This document shows positions 1-7,236 of a stretch of 11,052 nt of DNA, piece after piece. The translations under genes were made by a program, and so were the position numbers. This DNA is from Candidatus Omnitrophota bacterium. GTDB lineage: Bacteria; Omnitrophota; Gorgyraeia; Aquiviventales; Aquiviventaceae. Every line of letters starts with the position of its first letter. The stretch's first letter is position 1. The DNA is taken from NCBI GenBank assembly GCA_016206565.1, contig JACQRG010000047.1:1-11052 (forward strand), written 5' to 3'. The notes under the pieces are model-generated. The model ran no database searches. It was not told the origin of the DNA and saw nothing but the letters and a program-made list of their open reading frames with translations.

Positions 1-788
1 AACATCTGCCCCGGCGGCTCCTCGATGCCGATGTGGTTGCCCAGCGACTTGGACATCTTCTGCACGCCGTCGGTGCCCTCCAGCAGCGGCATGGTGAGCA
101 CGACTTGCTGCGCCCGCCCGTAGGCCTTGAGCAGCTCGCGGCCCATCAGCAGGTTGAACTTCTGGTCGGTGCCGCCCAGCTCCACATCGCATGCGCCATG
201 CTGCTCGGCGAGCTTCACGGAGTCGTAGCCCTGCATCAGCGGGTAGAAGAGCTCCAGGAAGCTGACCGGCTTGTTGGCCTTCAGGCGCTTGGCGAAGTCG
301 TCGCGCTCGATCAGGCGCGCGACGGTCGCGTGGGAGGCCAGCTGGACGAATTTCATGAAATCGAACTGCTCCAGGCCGGCGGGGCGGTTCTGCGGGCTGC
401 GGCCCAGGAACCACTCGCTGTTGTAGCGCACCTCGAAGCGCGCCCGGTCGGTCAGGAGGATCTTGCGCACCTGCTGCTGGTAGGTCGCCGCGTTGACGCG
501 CACCTCATCCCAGGTGAGCGCCTTGCGGGTCTGGGACTGGCCCGAGGGGTCGCCGACTAAGCCGGTGGCGTCGCCGATGACGAAGATGACCTTGTGGCCG
601 AGGTTCTGGAAATGGCGCAGCTTGCGCAGCAGCACCGTGTGGCCTAAGTGCAAATCCGGCGCGGTGGGGTCGAAGCCGGCCTTGATGTTGAGCGGGCGGC
701 CGGCGGTGAGCTTCTCGGCGAGCTCCGCCTCGGAGATGATCTCGACGGACCCGCGCCGGATCTGCTCAAGCGCCTCGGTGAGGCTCAT
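1..788 (-). CDS. tyrS: Tyrosyl-tRNA synthetase, 3' end cut off by window edge
   Basis: This enzyme activates tyrosine with ATP and loads it onto tRNA-Tyr in the cytoplasm. 262 codons are visible from the ATG at 788; the C-terminal tRNA-binding part, usually ending in an S4-like domain, lies beyond position 1. The class I signatures are clear: HLGH at residues 47-50, and KMSKS at 244-248 followed by LGN. The stretch GGTDQKFNLLMGR between them binds substrate and is typical of the TyrZ-like subgroup of bacterial TyrRS. The gene begins 14 bases after the rpsA stop. The bases before the ATG (TCCTCCCCC in the mRNA) contain no Shine-Dalgarno site, so translation probably relies on coupling to rpsA or on another initiation mode. 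The start is supported by the normal distance to the HLGH motif. Family assignment is firm; only the missing end is unknown. Confidence 0.96.
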   Translation of the reverse strand, partial: MSLTEALEQIRRGSVEIISEAELAEKLTAGRPLNIKAGFDPTAPDLHLGHTVLLRKLRHFQNLGHKVIFVIGDATGLVGDPSGQSQTRKALTWDEVRVNAATYQQQVRKILLTDRARFEVRYNSEWFLGRSPQNRPAGLEQFDFMKFVQLASHATVARLIERDDFAKRLKANKPVSFLELFYPLMQGYDSVKLAEQHGACDVELGGTDQKFNLLMGRELLKAYGRAQQVVLTMPLLEGTDGVQKMSKSLGNHIGIEEPPGQM

Positions 789-802
789 GGGGGAGGATCG
801 AA

Positions 803-2383
803 TCAAGACTGGTCGGACTGGGGCACGTTCTTGTTGCTCAAGCCGATCTTGCGCTCCAGTTCATCGAGCTTGATGACCTGGGCGGAAACTTTCTGGCCGA
901 CCTTGTAGCGCTCGTCGAGCTTCTCGTTCGCCCCGAGCTCCAACTCGGAGAGGTGCATGAGCCCCTCGACGTCCGGGGCGATCTCCACGAAGAGGCCGAA
1001 ACCGGCGACCTTCGTAATCAGGCCCTCCACGCGCGAGCCCAGCGAGAACTGCTGGACCAGCTGCGGCCAGGGGTCGGGCATGAGCTGCTTCATCCCCATC
1101 GTGATGCGGTGGCTGTCCGGGTCGCAGGAGAGGACGGTCACGTCCACCATCCGGCCCTTCTTGAGGACCTCGGAGGGGTGGTTGATCTTGCGCGTCCAGG
1201 AAATGTCCGCGTTGTGCAGCAGGCCCTCGAGGCCGTCCTCCAGCTCGACGAAGGCGCCGAAGTCGGTCAGCTGCCGGATGCGCCCCACGTGCTTGGTGCC
1301 CACGGCGTACTTCTGGCCGGCCTGCTGCCAGGGATCGCCGGCGAGCTGGCGGACGCCTAAGGAGAGCCGCTGGTTCTTGGCGTCCACCGCCAGCACCTGC
1401 GCCTCGATCTCCTGCCCGACCTGCAACAGCTCGGAAGGGTGTGCCACGCGCTTGGACCACGAGAGCTCCGAGACATGCACCAGGCCCTCGACGCCGGGCT
1501 CGACCTCCACGAACGCGCCGTAGGGCACCAGGTTGACCACTTTGCCCTTCAGGCGCGTGCCGACCGGATACTTGGTGTCCGCGTGCTCCCAGGGGCTGGG
1601 CAGCAGCTGCTTGAGGCCCAGCGACACCTTGCCGGCCTGGCGGTCCACCGAGAGCACGATGATGTCGAGCTGCTGGCCGACCTTCAGGACGTCGGAGGGG
1701 TGCCCGATGCGGCCCCACGAGATGTCGCCGATGTGCAGCAGGCCGTCAATGCCGCCGAGGTCAATGAAGGCGCCGAAGTCGGTGAGGTTCTTGACGGTGC
1801 CGGTGCGCCGCTCCGAAACCGTGAGCGACTCGAGCAGCTTCGAGCGCAGGCCCTCGCGCTCCTTGACGAGGTAATCGCGGTGGGAGACGACGATGTTCTT
1901 GCGCGCGCGGGAAATCTTGAGGATGATGAACTTCAGCGGCTGGCTGACCATGTGGTCGAGGTTCGCGTAGCCCTTGAAGGACGCCAGGGACGCGGGCATG
2001 AACGCCTCGATGCCGATATCCACCATCAGGCCGCCCTTGACCTTGCGGGTGGGGCGACCCTCGATGATGTCGCCCTCCTTGAAGTGATTGATGATCCGCT
2101 CCCACCCCTTCTGCCGGTCGGCCTTGTTCTTGGAGAGGATGACCATGCCCTGCTCATCCTCGATGCTCTCGACCAGGACGTCCACCGTGTCGCCGACCTT
2201 CAGGTCCGCCACGCCGGCGAACTCGGAGCGGTGGATGGAGCCTTCGGACTTGAAGCCGATATCCACCACGACCTCTTGGGGCGTGATTTCGATGACGCGG
2301 CCCTGCACGACCTGGCCTTCGATGACGCTGCGAAGGCTCTGGGCGTACAGGTCCGAGAGTTGATCGGCGGTTTCTTCTGCCAT
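803..2383 (-). CDS. rpsA: 30S ribosomal protein S1 (six S1 domains)
   Basis: S1 sits on the small ribosomal subunit and binds single-stranded mRNA to help it enter the initiation site. The protein has 526 residues from the ATG at 2383 and holds six S1/OB-fold repeats at about 21-87, 104-171, 191-259, 276-344, 363-432 and 450-517. Repeats 3 to 6 show the strong S1 pattern (for example LTDFGAFIDL and LTDFGAFVEL, then GLLH and a DISW-type turn). The first two are more divergent, as is usual because they contact the ribosome. Six domains and this length match the proteobacterial-type S1 rather than the shorter Gram-positive form. An in-frame GTG at 2392 would add three residues; a GGGTGA overlapping the plsC stop lies 4 bases before that GTG and 13 before the ATG, so the start is not settled. 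The gene follows plsC by 13 bases and precedes tyrS by 14. Confidence 0.97.
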   Translation of the reverse strand: MAEETADQLSDLYAQSLRSVIEGQVVQGRVIEITPQEVVVDIGFKSEGSIHRSEFAGVADLKVGDTVDVLVESIEDEQGMVILSKNKADRQKGWERIINHFKEGDIIEGRPTRKVKGGLMVDIGIEAFMPASLASFKGYANLDHMVSQPLKFIILKISRARKNIVVSHRDYLVKEREGLRSKLLESLTVSERRTGTVKNLTDFGAFIDLGGIDGLLHIGDISWGRIGHPSDVLKVGQQLDIIVLSVDRQAGKVSLGLKQLLPSPWEHADTKYPVGTRLKGKVVNLVPYGAFVEVEPGVEGLVHVSELSWSKRVAHPSELLQVGQEIEAQVLAVDAKNQRLSLGVRQLAGDPWQQAGQKYAVGTKHVGRIRQLTDFGAFVELEDGLEGLLHNADISWTRKINHPSEVLKKGRMVDVTVLSCDPDSHRITMGMKQLMPDPWPQLVQQFSLGSRVEGLITKVAGFGLFVEIAPDVEGLMHLSELELGANEKLDERYKVGQKVSAQVIKLDELERKIGLSNKNVPQSDQS

Positions 2384-2396
2384 CACAGACACAATA

Positions 2397-3053
2397 TCAC
2401 CCGTGGAGTTGATCGCGTAACCGTTGCCAGCGGCGGGTCACTTCTTCGGCCAGCGCCTGGTGGTTGCTGCGGGCGCGGCCGCTGCCCTTGTCCCCGTCGG
2501 CACGTTCGAGTAAAGGGTTCATAGTATAGGGGATGGGTTTTCCGAACGCAACCCGAATTTTCGCCCGGCGGATGGCCGTCCCGCCCCGCGGCCAGGCCTC
2601 GAACGTGCCGCGGATGAACGCCGGCACAACCGGCACCCGTGCGGCCGCCGCCAGCAGGCCGACCCCGCGCTTGGCCTCGCCGAGCTGGCCGGAGATCTGC
2701 CGGCCGCCCTCTGGAAAAATCGCCAGCGCTTCGCCGCGCCGAAGGCGGGCGATGCCTTCCCGCACCGCCCCTAAGTCGCTCTCCTCCCGCACGATGGGGA
2801 TCACGCCCACCGAGCGCAGGTAGCCGCCGAGCAGCGGATGCCGGAACAGGTTGGCCTTGGCCATGAAGCGCAGGCGCCGCGGGCAGGCCGCGCCGAGCAC
2901 CGGCGGGTCGAGGTAGCTGACGTGGTTGGCGGCGACGATGACCCCGCCCCGGCGCGGGACGTGCTCCAGGCCGTGGACGCGCAGGCCGAACCCCAGCCCG
3001 AAGATCAGGCGCAGGGTGCCCTGGGAAAACGCGTAGCAAAGCGGGACGATCAT
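2397..3053 (-). CDS. plsC: 1-acyl-sn-glycerol-3-phosphate acyltransferase
   Basis: This enzyme transfers a second acyl chain to lysophosphatidic acid to make phosphatidic acid, the precursor of membrane phospholipids, at the inner face of the cytoplasmic membrane. It has 218 residues. The catalytic NHxxxxD box is NHVSYLD at 43-49 (His44, Asp49). The glycerol-phosphate-binding box is FPEGGR at 113-118, where the usual Thr of FPEGTR is Gly. VPVVP at 140-144 fits motif IV. The N-terminal 25 residues are hydrophobic and may attach to the membrane. The tail after about residue 180 is basic and polar and less conserved. Its ATG overlaps the cmk stop by four bases (ATGA), which implies translational coupling. 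A cmk-plsC-rpsA order, often with ispH, is known in several phyla; ispH is not here. The acyl donor (acyl-ACP, acyl-CoA) cannot be told from sequence. Confidence 0.92.
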   Translation of the reverse strand: MIVPLCYAFSQGTLRLIFGLGFGLRVHGLEHVPRRGGVIVAANHVSYLDPPVLGAACPRRLRFMAKANLFRHPLLGGYLRSVGVIPIVREESDLGAVREGIARLRRGEALAIFPEGGRQISGQLGEAKRGVGLLAAAARVPVVPAFIRGTFEAWPRGGTAIRRAKIRVAFGKPIPYTMNPLLERADGDKGSGRARSNHQALAEEVTRRWQRLRDQLHG

Positions 3054-3745
3054 CCGCGTCGCACGCGCCGCAGCATGGCCGCGACGACCTGCGAAGCGCC
3101 CAGCCGGCTGGTGTCGAGCACGACCGCGCCGCGGGGCTTGACCAGCGGCCCGACGCGCCGGGTCATGTCCAGCCCGTCGCGGAAGTGCAGCTGGGCTTCC
3201 ACCTCTTTCAGCGGCAACCGGTAGCCGTGCAGCTGGGCGAGCTCCTGCCGGCGGCGCCGAGCCCGCACGGTGGGGGAGGCGTCCAGATAGAACTTGACGT
3301 GCGCGCGCGGAAACACCACCGAGCCGGTGTCGCGGCCCTCGACGACCACGCCCTGCCGCCGGGCGAGTGCCCGCTGCAGGCGCACCATCGCGGCGCGCAC
3401 CAGCGGATGCTGGGAGATGAGGGCGGCGAACTCCGAGACCTCCTCGGTGCGGATGCGGCGCGTGATCTCGTCGCCGTTAAGGTACACCCGCAGCGCGCCG
3501 CCGCGGCCCGGCGCGAGCCGCAGGGGCATGCGCCGCCCCAGGGCCGCGATGCGCTTGACATCATCCACCGGGTGCAGGCCGGCTTGGGCGGCCGCCCAGG
3601 CGAGCGCGCGGTAGGTAGCCCCGGTATCCAGATAGGTCAGCCCCAGCCGCCGGGCGAGCAGCCGCGCGGCCGTGCTCTTGCCGACACCGGCCGGACCGTC
3701 TATCGTGACGACTACATGCGAGCGACGCAATGGGGAAGGTGGCAT
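3050..3745 (-). CDS. cmk: Cytidylate (CMP/dCMP) kinase
   Basis: Cmk phosphorylates CMP and dCMP with ATP, feeding CDP and dCDP into RNA, DNA and phospholipid synthesis. It has 231 residues from the ATG at 3745, close to the usual length of about 225. The P-loop is GPAGVGKST at 18-25 following a short beta strand (VVVTIDG). LDTGATYRA at 39-47 corresponds to the usual LDTGAMYRA, and EGRDTGSVVFP at 136-146 is the nucleotide-binding segment. The FRDGLD...DTS region near 188-213 completes the CMP kinase pattern. The reading frame stays open upstream to 3928, but that part overlaps tyrA and carries no kinase sequence, so the start at 3745 is preferred. The ATG is preceded by a tandem 7-base repeat and no Shine-Dalgarno site; an alternative start a few codons further in cannot be excluded. 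It follows tyrA by 28 bases, the largest gap in the window. Confidence 0.94.
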   Translation of the reverse strand: MPPSPLRRSHVVVTIDGPAGVGKSTAARLLARRLGLTYLDTGATYRALAWAAAQAGLHPVDDVKRIAALGRRMPLRLAPGRGGALRVYLNGDEITRRIRTEEVSEFAALISQHPLVRAAMVRLQRALARRQGVVVEGRDTGSVVFPRAHVKFYLDASPTVRARRRRQELAQLHGYRLPLKEVEAQLHFRDGLDMTRRVGPLVKPRGAVVLDTSRLGASQVVAAMLRRVRRG

Positions 3746-3759
3746 GCGGAATGCGGAAT
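3746..3759. repeat. Tandem 7-base repeat before cmk start
   Basis: Two exact copies of GCGGAAT stand head to tail on the plus strand, followed by GAAT, and abut the cmk start codon. In the mRNA this reads ATTCATTCCGCATTCCGC and then ATG. This is the only short tandem repeat noticed in the window, and it lies in its largest intergenic gap. It occupies the place where a ribosome binding site would be expected. No function can be assigned. Confidence 0.7.
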
Positions 3760-3773
3760 GAATCGTGCGGGAC

Positions 3774-4613
3774 TTAGAGGGCATTGCGAATGGCTTGAGC
3801 GCGGCGCAACATCCGCAGCAGGCCGGCCCGGTCGTTGCGAGTGAGCAAGGCGCGCAGCTGATGCCACTGCCGATCGAATCGCGCCATGGCGTTGAGGATG
3901 GCGGTCCGGTTGCTGAAAACGATGTCATCCCATAGGCCGGCGTCGCTCTTGGCGACGCGGGTCATCTCGAGCCAACTGCGCGGCGCATGCGAGAGCGCGC
4001 GCCGGTCGGCCGTGGTGACCAGCGACCAGGCCACCAGATGGGCGAGATGGCTGGTCGCACCCAGCAACTGATCATGCTCGGACGGGCTCAGGTACCAAAC
4101 GCTGCCGCACAGGCGGCGCCAGAGTTGCGCCATGCGCCGCAGGGCGCGGCGATTGGTGCGCGCCGTGGGGGTGAGGATGCAGACGGAACGAGCGAAGAGT
4201 CCCCGGTCGGCGGCGGCGATGCCCCGCTGTTCGGTGCCGGCGATCGGGTGCGCGCCGACGAAGGCGACGTGCTTCGGCAGGGACCGCTCGAGCGCACGGA
4301 TGATCTGGGCTTTGGTGCTGCCGACATCGCTGAGGATGCTGCCGGGAGGCATGAAGCGGGCGAGGCGCTTGGCATACGGGACGATCACGTCAACCGGCGT
4401 GGCCAGCACGACAAGGTCGGCATCGCGCACGGCCGCCCGCGCATCGGTGGTGCCGCAGTCAATTGCGCCGCGGCGCTTGGCTTCGCGCAGTGTGCGGCGG
4501 TGCCGGCTGACACCCACGACTTCCCGGGCCAGGCGACGGCGGCGCATCGCCATGCCGAGCGAGCCGCCGATGAGGCCTAAGCCGACAATCGTGATGCGAT
4601 CAAAGAGAGCCAT
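3774..4613 (-). CDS. tyrA: Prephenate/arogenate dehydrogenase (TyrA), probably NADP-type
   Basis: TyrA carries out the oxidative decarboxylation of prephenate to 4-hydroxyphenylpyruvate (or of arogenate to tyrosine), the branch leading to tyrosine. It has 279 residues: an N-terminal Rossmann domain with GLGLIGGS at 11-18, DVGSTK at 96-101 and AHPIAGTE at 121-128 (His122 catalytic), then a helical dimerisation domain with SHLAHLVAWSL at 188-198 and the MTRVAKSD...LW...N segment at about 217-235. No chorismate mutase or ACT domain is fused. After the second beta strand the sequence is GVSRHRR, not an acidic residue, which in this family suggests NADP preference (inference). It starts 12 bases after the TPR gene, and a perfect hairpin covers that junction and part of the start codon. 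aroA, a common downstream neighbour in other genomes, is absent; cmk follows instead. Confidence 0.95.
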   Translation of the reverse strand: MALFDRITIVGLGLIGGSLGMAMRRRRLAREVVGVSRHRRTLREAKRRGAIDCGTTDARAAVRDADLVVLATPVDVIVPYAKRLARFMPPGSILSDVGSTKAQIIRALERSLPKHVAFVGAHPIAGTEQRGIAAADRGLFARSVCILTPTARTNRRALRRMAQLWRRLCGSVWYLSPSEHDQLLGATSHLAHLVAWSLVTTADRRALSHAPRSWLEMTRVAKSDAGLWDDIVFSNRTAILNAMARFDRQWHQLRALLTRNDRAGLLRMLRRAQAIRNAL

Positions 4614-4629
4614 GACGTTCAGACGTCAT
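4612..4629 (-). promoter_or_regulatory. Hairpin over TPR-gene stop and tyrA start
   Basis: A perfect 7-base inverted repeat (ATGACGT and ACGTCAT on the plus strand, 4612-4618 and 4623-4629) is separated by a 4-base loop. In the mRNA the 5' arm contains the TGA stop of the upstream TPR gene (4628-4626), and the 3' arm contains the first two bases of the tyrA ATG (4613-4611). No U-run follows, so it is not a terminator. Such a fold could hide the tyrA start until a ribosome finishing the upstream gene opens it. The inverted repeat is seen directly; the coupling role is inference. Confidence 0.5.
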
Positions 4630-5111
4630 TCTTCGCCGAAACGCTTGCGAGCCTCCAGCGCCCCGGGATGCTGCGGGTCGTACCACAGCGAATCCTGGTA
4701 GTAGCGCTTGGCGCGCTGCTTGTCTTTGAAGACAAAGAAATAGGACTCGCCGAGCAGGAACGCGGCCTGGGCCTTGACCTGGCGGCGCGCGTTCGCATCC
4801 GGCGCGCTCTTGGCCAAGCGCAGCGCTGCGAGCAACTCTTTCTCCGCATCGCGGAACATCGCCACGCCTGGTTCCTGCTGCCCCGCCTGGATGACGCCCT
4901 GCCCGAAGCGGAAGAGCGCGCTGCCGTAGTTCAAGTGCACGTCCGCCCGCTCCGGCGCCAGCTCGACGGCCTTCTTGAGCAGCGTCAGGGCCTCCTCCGG
5001 GGCGGTGGCCTGCGAGGCCAAGCGGGTGAGCTCTTCCACGCTAGGCCCCTCGGCTGCGTGGCTTGCGTGGCCGAACGCCAGCAGCGCGCAGGCCAGCAGG
5101 ACGGCGCGCAT
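4626..5111 (-). CDS. Small exported TPR-repeat protein of unknown function
   Basis: I do not recognise a named family. The 161-residue product begins with a typical signal peptide: MRA, then a hydrophobic run (VLLACALLAFG), then a cleavage-like HASHAA near residues 16-20. It should therefore be exported to the periplasm or cell surface. There is no lipobox Cys at the cleavage site. The mature part looks like two tetratricopeptide-type helical hairpins: about 38-72 (EEALTLLKKAVELAPERADVH... pattern) and about 112-155 (AAFLLGESYFF...AKRYYQDSLWYDPQHPGALEA pattern), joined by a helical linker. Such repeats bind proteins. The ATG at 5111 overlaps the aroF stop as TGATG. The frame is open further upstream inside aroF, but the signal peptide fixes the start here. 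Its place between aroF and tyrA is odd, since an exported protein has no obvious role in amino acid synthesis; it may simply be a passenger of the operon. Confidence 0.8.
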   Translation of the reverse strand: MRAVLLACALLAFGHASHAAEGPSVEELTRLASQATAPEEALTLLKKAVELAPERADVHLNYGSALFRFGQGVIQAGQQEPGVAMFRDAEKELLAALRLAKSAPDANARRQVKAQAAFLLGESYFFVFKDKQRAKRYYQDSLWYDPQHPGALEARKRFGEE

Positions 5112-6121
5112 CAGGCGCGGCCCACCACGGCGGCGATGCGCTGCACCTCGTTGACCAGCGTCGTGAACTTCTTGGGCAGCAGCGACTGCGGCCCGTCGCT
5201 CTTGGCGATCTCCGGGTTGGGGTGGACTTCGATGATGAGCCCGTCGGCGCCGGCGGCGATGCCGGCGCGCGCCATCGGCAGCACCCACTCCCAGGAGCCG
5301 GTGCCGTGGCTCGGGTCCACCACGACCGGCAGGTGCGAGAGCTGCTTGATGATCGGCACGGCGTTGAGGTCCAGCGTGAAGCGCGTCAGCGTTTCGAAAG
5401 TGCGGATGCCCCGCTCGCACAGCACGACGTTGAAGTTGCCCTGGCTGAGGATGTACTCCGCCGCCAGGAGGAACTCGGTGATGGTCGCCGAGAGGCCACG
5501 CTTAAGCAGGATCGGCTTCTTGGACTGGCCGACCTCCTTGAGCAGCTCGAAGTTCTGCATGTTGCGCGCGCCGACCTGAATCATGTCCGTGTAGCGCTCC
5601 AGCAGCTGCAGGTCGCGCACGTCGAGGATCTCGGTGACCACGCGCAGGCCGGTGGCGTCGGCCGCCTCGCGCAGGTACTTCAGCCCCTCCTCCCCAAGCC
5701 CCTGGAACGAGTAGGGCGAGCTGCGCGGCTTAAACGCCCCGCCGCGCAGGATCTGCGCGCCGGCATGCTTGACCGACTTGGCGATGTCGGAGAGCATCTC
5801 GCGGCTCTCCACCGAGCACGGCCCGGCCATGAACACCACGGCCTTGCCGCCGATCTTGACACCCCGGACGTCCACGATCGTGGGCTCCGGCGTGAACTCG
5901 CGGGAGACCAGCTTGTAGGGCTTGAGCACCGGCATGACCTTCTCGACGCCGGGCACGACCTCCAGCGGCTGCACCCGCAGGACGTCCTCAGGCCCGATGA
6001 CGCCGATGATGGTGCGCTCGGTGCCCTTGGAGACCATGGGCTTGAGGCCCAGCTCCTTGATGCGCGCGATGACGTGGTCCACCTGCTTTTTCGTCGCGTT
6101 CGGCTTAAGAACAATGATCAT
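5111..6121 (-). CDS. aroF: DAHP synthase with N-terminal regulatory domain
   Basis: This enzyme joins phosphoenolpyruvate and erythrose 4-phosphate to 3-deoxy-D-arabino-heptulosonate 7-phosphate, the first step of the shikimate pathway. It has 336 residues. Residues 1 to about 70 form a small ferredoxin-like domain (MIIVLKP...VGKVMPVLKPYKL type), as in the Thermotoga-type Ibeta enzymes, where it mediates feedback inhibition by tyrosine or phenylalanine. The barrel follows with AGPCSVES at 99-106 (metal ligand Cys102), GGAFKPRSSPYSFQG at 127-141, VTEILD at 162-167, QVGARNMQN at 182-190, KRG at 207-209, CERG at 235-238, DPSHGTG at 269-275 (His272) and EVHPNPE at 298-304. Its ATG overlaps the hisC stop by four bases (ATGA) and has one of the few real Shine-Dalgarno sites here. 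The frame is open a little further upstream, but that part lies in hisC and is not conserved. Allosteric control is inferred from the family. Confidence 0.95.
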   Translation of the reverse strand: MIIVLKPNATKKQVDHVIARIKELGLKPMVSKGTERTIIGVIGPEDVLRVQPLEVVPGVEKVMPVLKPYKLVSREFTPEPTIVDVRGVKIGGKAVVFMAGPCSVESREMLSDIAKSVKHAGAQILRGGAFKPRSSPYSFQGLGEEGLKYLREAADATGLRVVTEILDVRDLQLLERYTDMIQVGARNMQNFELLKEVGQSKKPILLKRGLSATITEFLLAAEYILSQGNFNVVLCERGIRTFETLTRFTLDLNAVPIIKQLSHLPVVVDPSHGTGSWEWVLPMARAGIAAGADGLIIEVHPNPEIAKSDGPQSLLPKKFTTLVNEVQRIAAVVGRA

Positions 6122-7236
6122 GCGGCAACCTCCATTGCGGCTAAACATCTTTGCAGGGCGCGGATGAACGCGCGGTTCTCCGGCATGGTGCCGATGGTCA
6201 CCCGCAGGCACCCGGGCAGCTTCCAGCCGCTCATCTCGCGCACGATGATGCCCTGCTCCAGCAGCCGCTGCGCGACCTGCGGCGCGCGCGGGCCGAGCTT
6301 GAGCAGCAGGAAATTGGCGACCCCGGGCACCACCTGGATTTTGAGCTGGCCCAGCTCGCGGCCAAGGTAGCGGCGGCCCTCTTGCAGCATCCGCCGGGTG
6401 CGCTGCAGAAACGCCGTGTCCTCGAGGGCGGCCAGGGCCGCGGCCTGGGCCAGGCTGTTGACGTTGAAGGGCTCGCGCACCGCGTCCATCGCCGCCACGA
6501 TGGGCGGCCGCGCGACGCCGTAGCCGACGCGCAGCCCGGCTAAGCCGTAGGCCTTCGAGAAGCTGCGGGTGACGATGACCGGGTGGCGGTCCACATACGG
6601 GAGCGTCTGCGGATAATCGGCCGCCGCCACGAACTCGTAGTACGCTTCATCCAGCAGCACCAGTACGTGCGCCGGCAAGCCCTGAAGGAACGCCTCCAGC
6701 TCGCGTTTCGTGACGTAGGTGCCGGTCGGGTTGTCCGGGTTGGCGATGAACACCAGCTTGGTGCGCGGCGTGACCGCCGCCTTCATGGCCGGCAGGTCGT
6801 AGCGGTCGCGCGCAAGCGGCACCGCGCGCACCGCGGCCCCGCAGGCCTTAGCCTGCAGCGCGTAGATGAGGAACGTGGGCTCGGCCACGATGACCTCGTC
6901 GCCCGGGTCCACGAACGCGCGCAGGGCCAGCACCAGCAGCTCATCCGAACCGTTGCCGAAGATGAGCGAGGCCGGATCCACCTTGAGCGTCTTCGCCAGC
7001 CGCCGGCGCAGCGCCGTGCAGGCCATGTCCGGGTAGCGGTGCAGCGAGGGCGCGGCCGCGCGCAGGGCGGCCAGCGCCTTGGGCGACGGGCCCAGGGCGT
7101 TCTCGTTGGAGGCCAGCTTGATGACCGAGGAGAGCTTGTACTGCCGCTTGACCGCCTCGATCGGCTTGCCGGGCTGGTAGCCGCGCTTCAGGGCGCGCAC
7201 CGCGGCCCGCGCCCGGGGATCCACCAGGGTCGTCAT
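6118..7236 (-). CDS. hisC: HisC-type aminotransferase (histidinol-phosphate / aromatic)
   Basis: This is a PLP-dependent fold-type I aminotransferase of the HisC family, 372 residues, the normal length. Visible marks are KLASNENALGPSP at 40-52 (the HisC substrate signature), GNGSDEL at 94-100, NPDNPTG at 166-172, DEAYYEF at 196-202, and RSFSKAYGLAGLRVGY at 224-239 with the PLP lysine at Lys228. HisC enzymes convert imidazole acetol phosphate and glutamate to histidinol phosphate, and many also accept phenylpyruvate and 4-hydroxyphenylpyruvate. Here the gene sits between pheA and aroF with four-base ATGA overlaps on both sides and no other his gene in view. I therefore infer that it mainly or additionally makes phenylalanine and tyrosine. 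Whether the genome has a second hisC in a histidine operon would decide this. No clear Shine-Dalgarno site precedes the ATG. Confidence 0.92.
   Translation of the reverse strand: MTTLVDPRARAAVRALKRGYQPGKPIEAVKRQYKLSSVIKLASNENALGPSPKALAALRAAAPSLHRYPDMACTALRRRLAKTLKVDPASLIFGNGSDELLVLALRAFVDPGDEVIVAEPTFLIYALQAKACGAAVRAVPLARDRYDLPAMKAAVTPRTKLVFIANPDNPTGTYVTKRELEAFLQGLPAHVLVLLDEAYYEFVAAADYPQTLPYVDRHPVIVTRSFSKAYGLAGLRVGYGVARPPIVAAMDAVREPFNVNSLAQAAALAALEDTAFLQRTRRMLQEGRRYLGRELGQLKIQVVPGVANFLLLKLGPRAPQVAQRLLEQGIIVREMSGWKLPGCLRVTIGTMPENRAFIRALQRCLAAMEVAA
6129..6133 (-). promoter_or_regulatory. Shine-Dalgarno site of aroF
   Basis: GGAGG in the mRNA lies 7 bases before the aroF ATG at 6121, inside the end of hisC. 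It supports the chosen start and is one of only two clear Shine-Dalgarno sequences in the window. Confidence 0.75.

Noticed and set aside
1439..2524. Long open frame on the plus strand opposite rpsA, and similar long plus-strand frames opposite aroF, hisC and trpS.
   Set aside because: They are antisense shadows caused by high GC content: composition is biased, no family is recognisable, and the minus-strand proteins explain the sequence fully.
3746..3928. N-terminal extension of cmk overlapping the end of tyrA.
   Set aside because: The extra 61 residues are Ser/Pro/Cys-rich with no kinase similarity, and the shorter protein has the normal family length.
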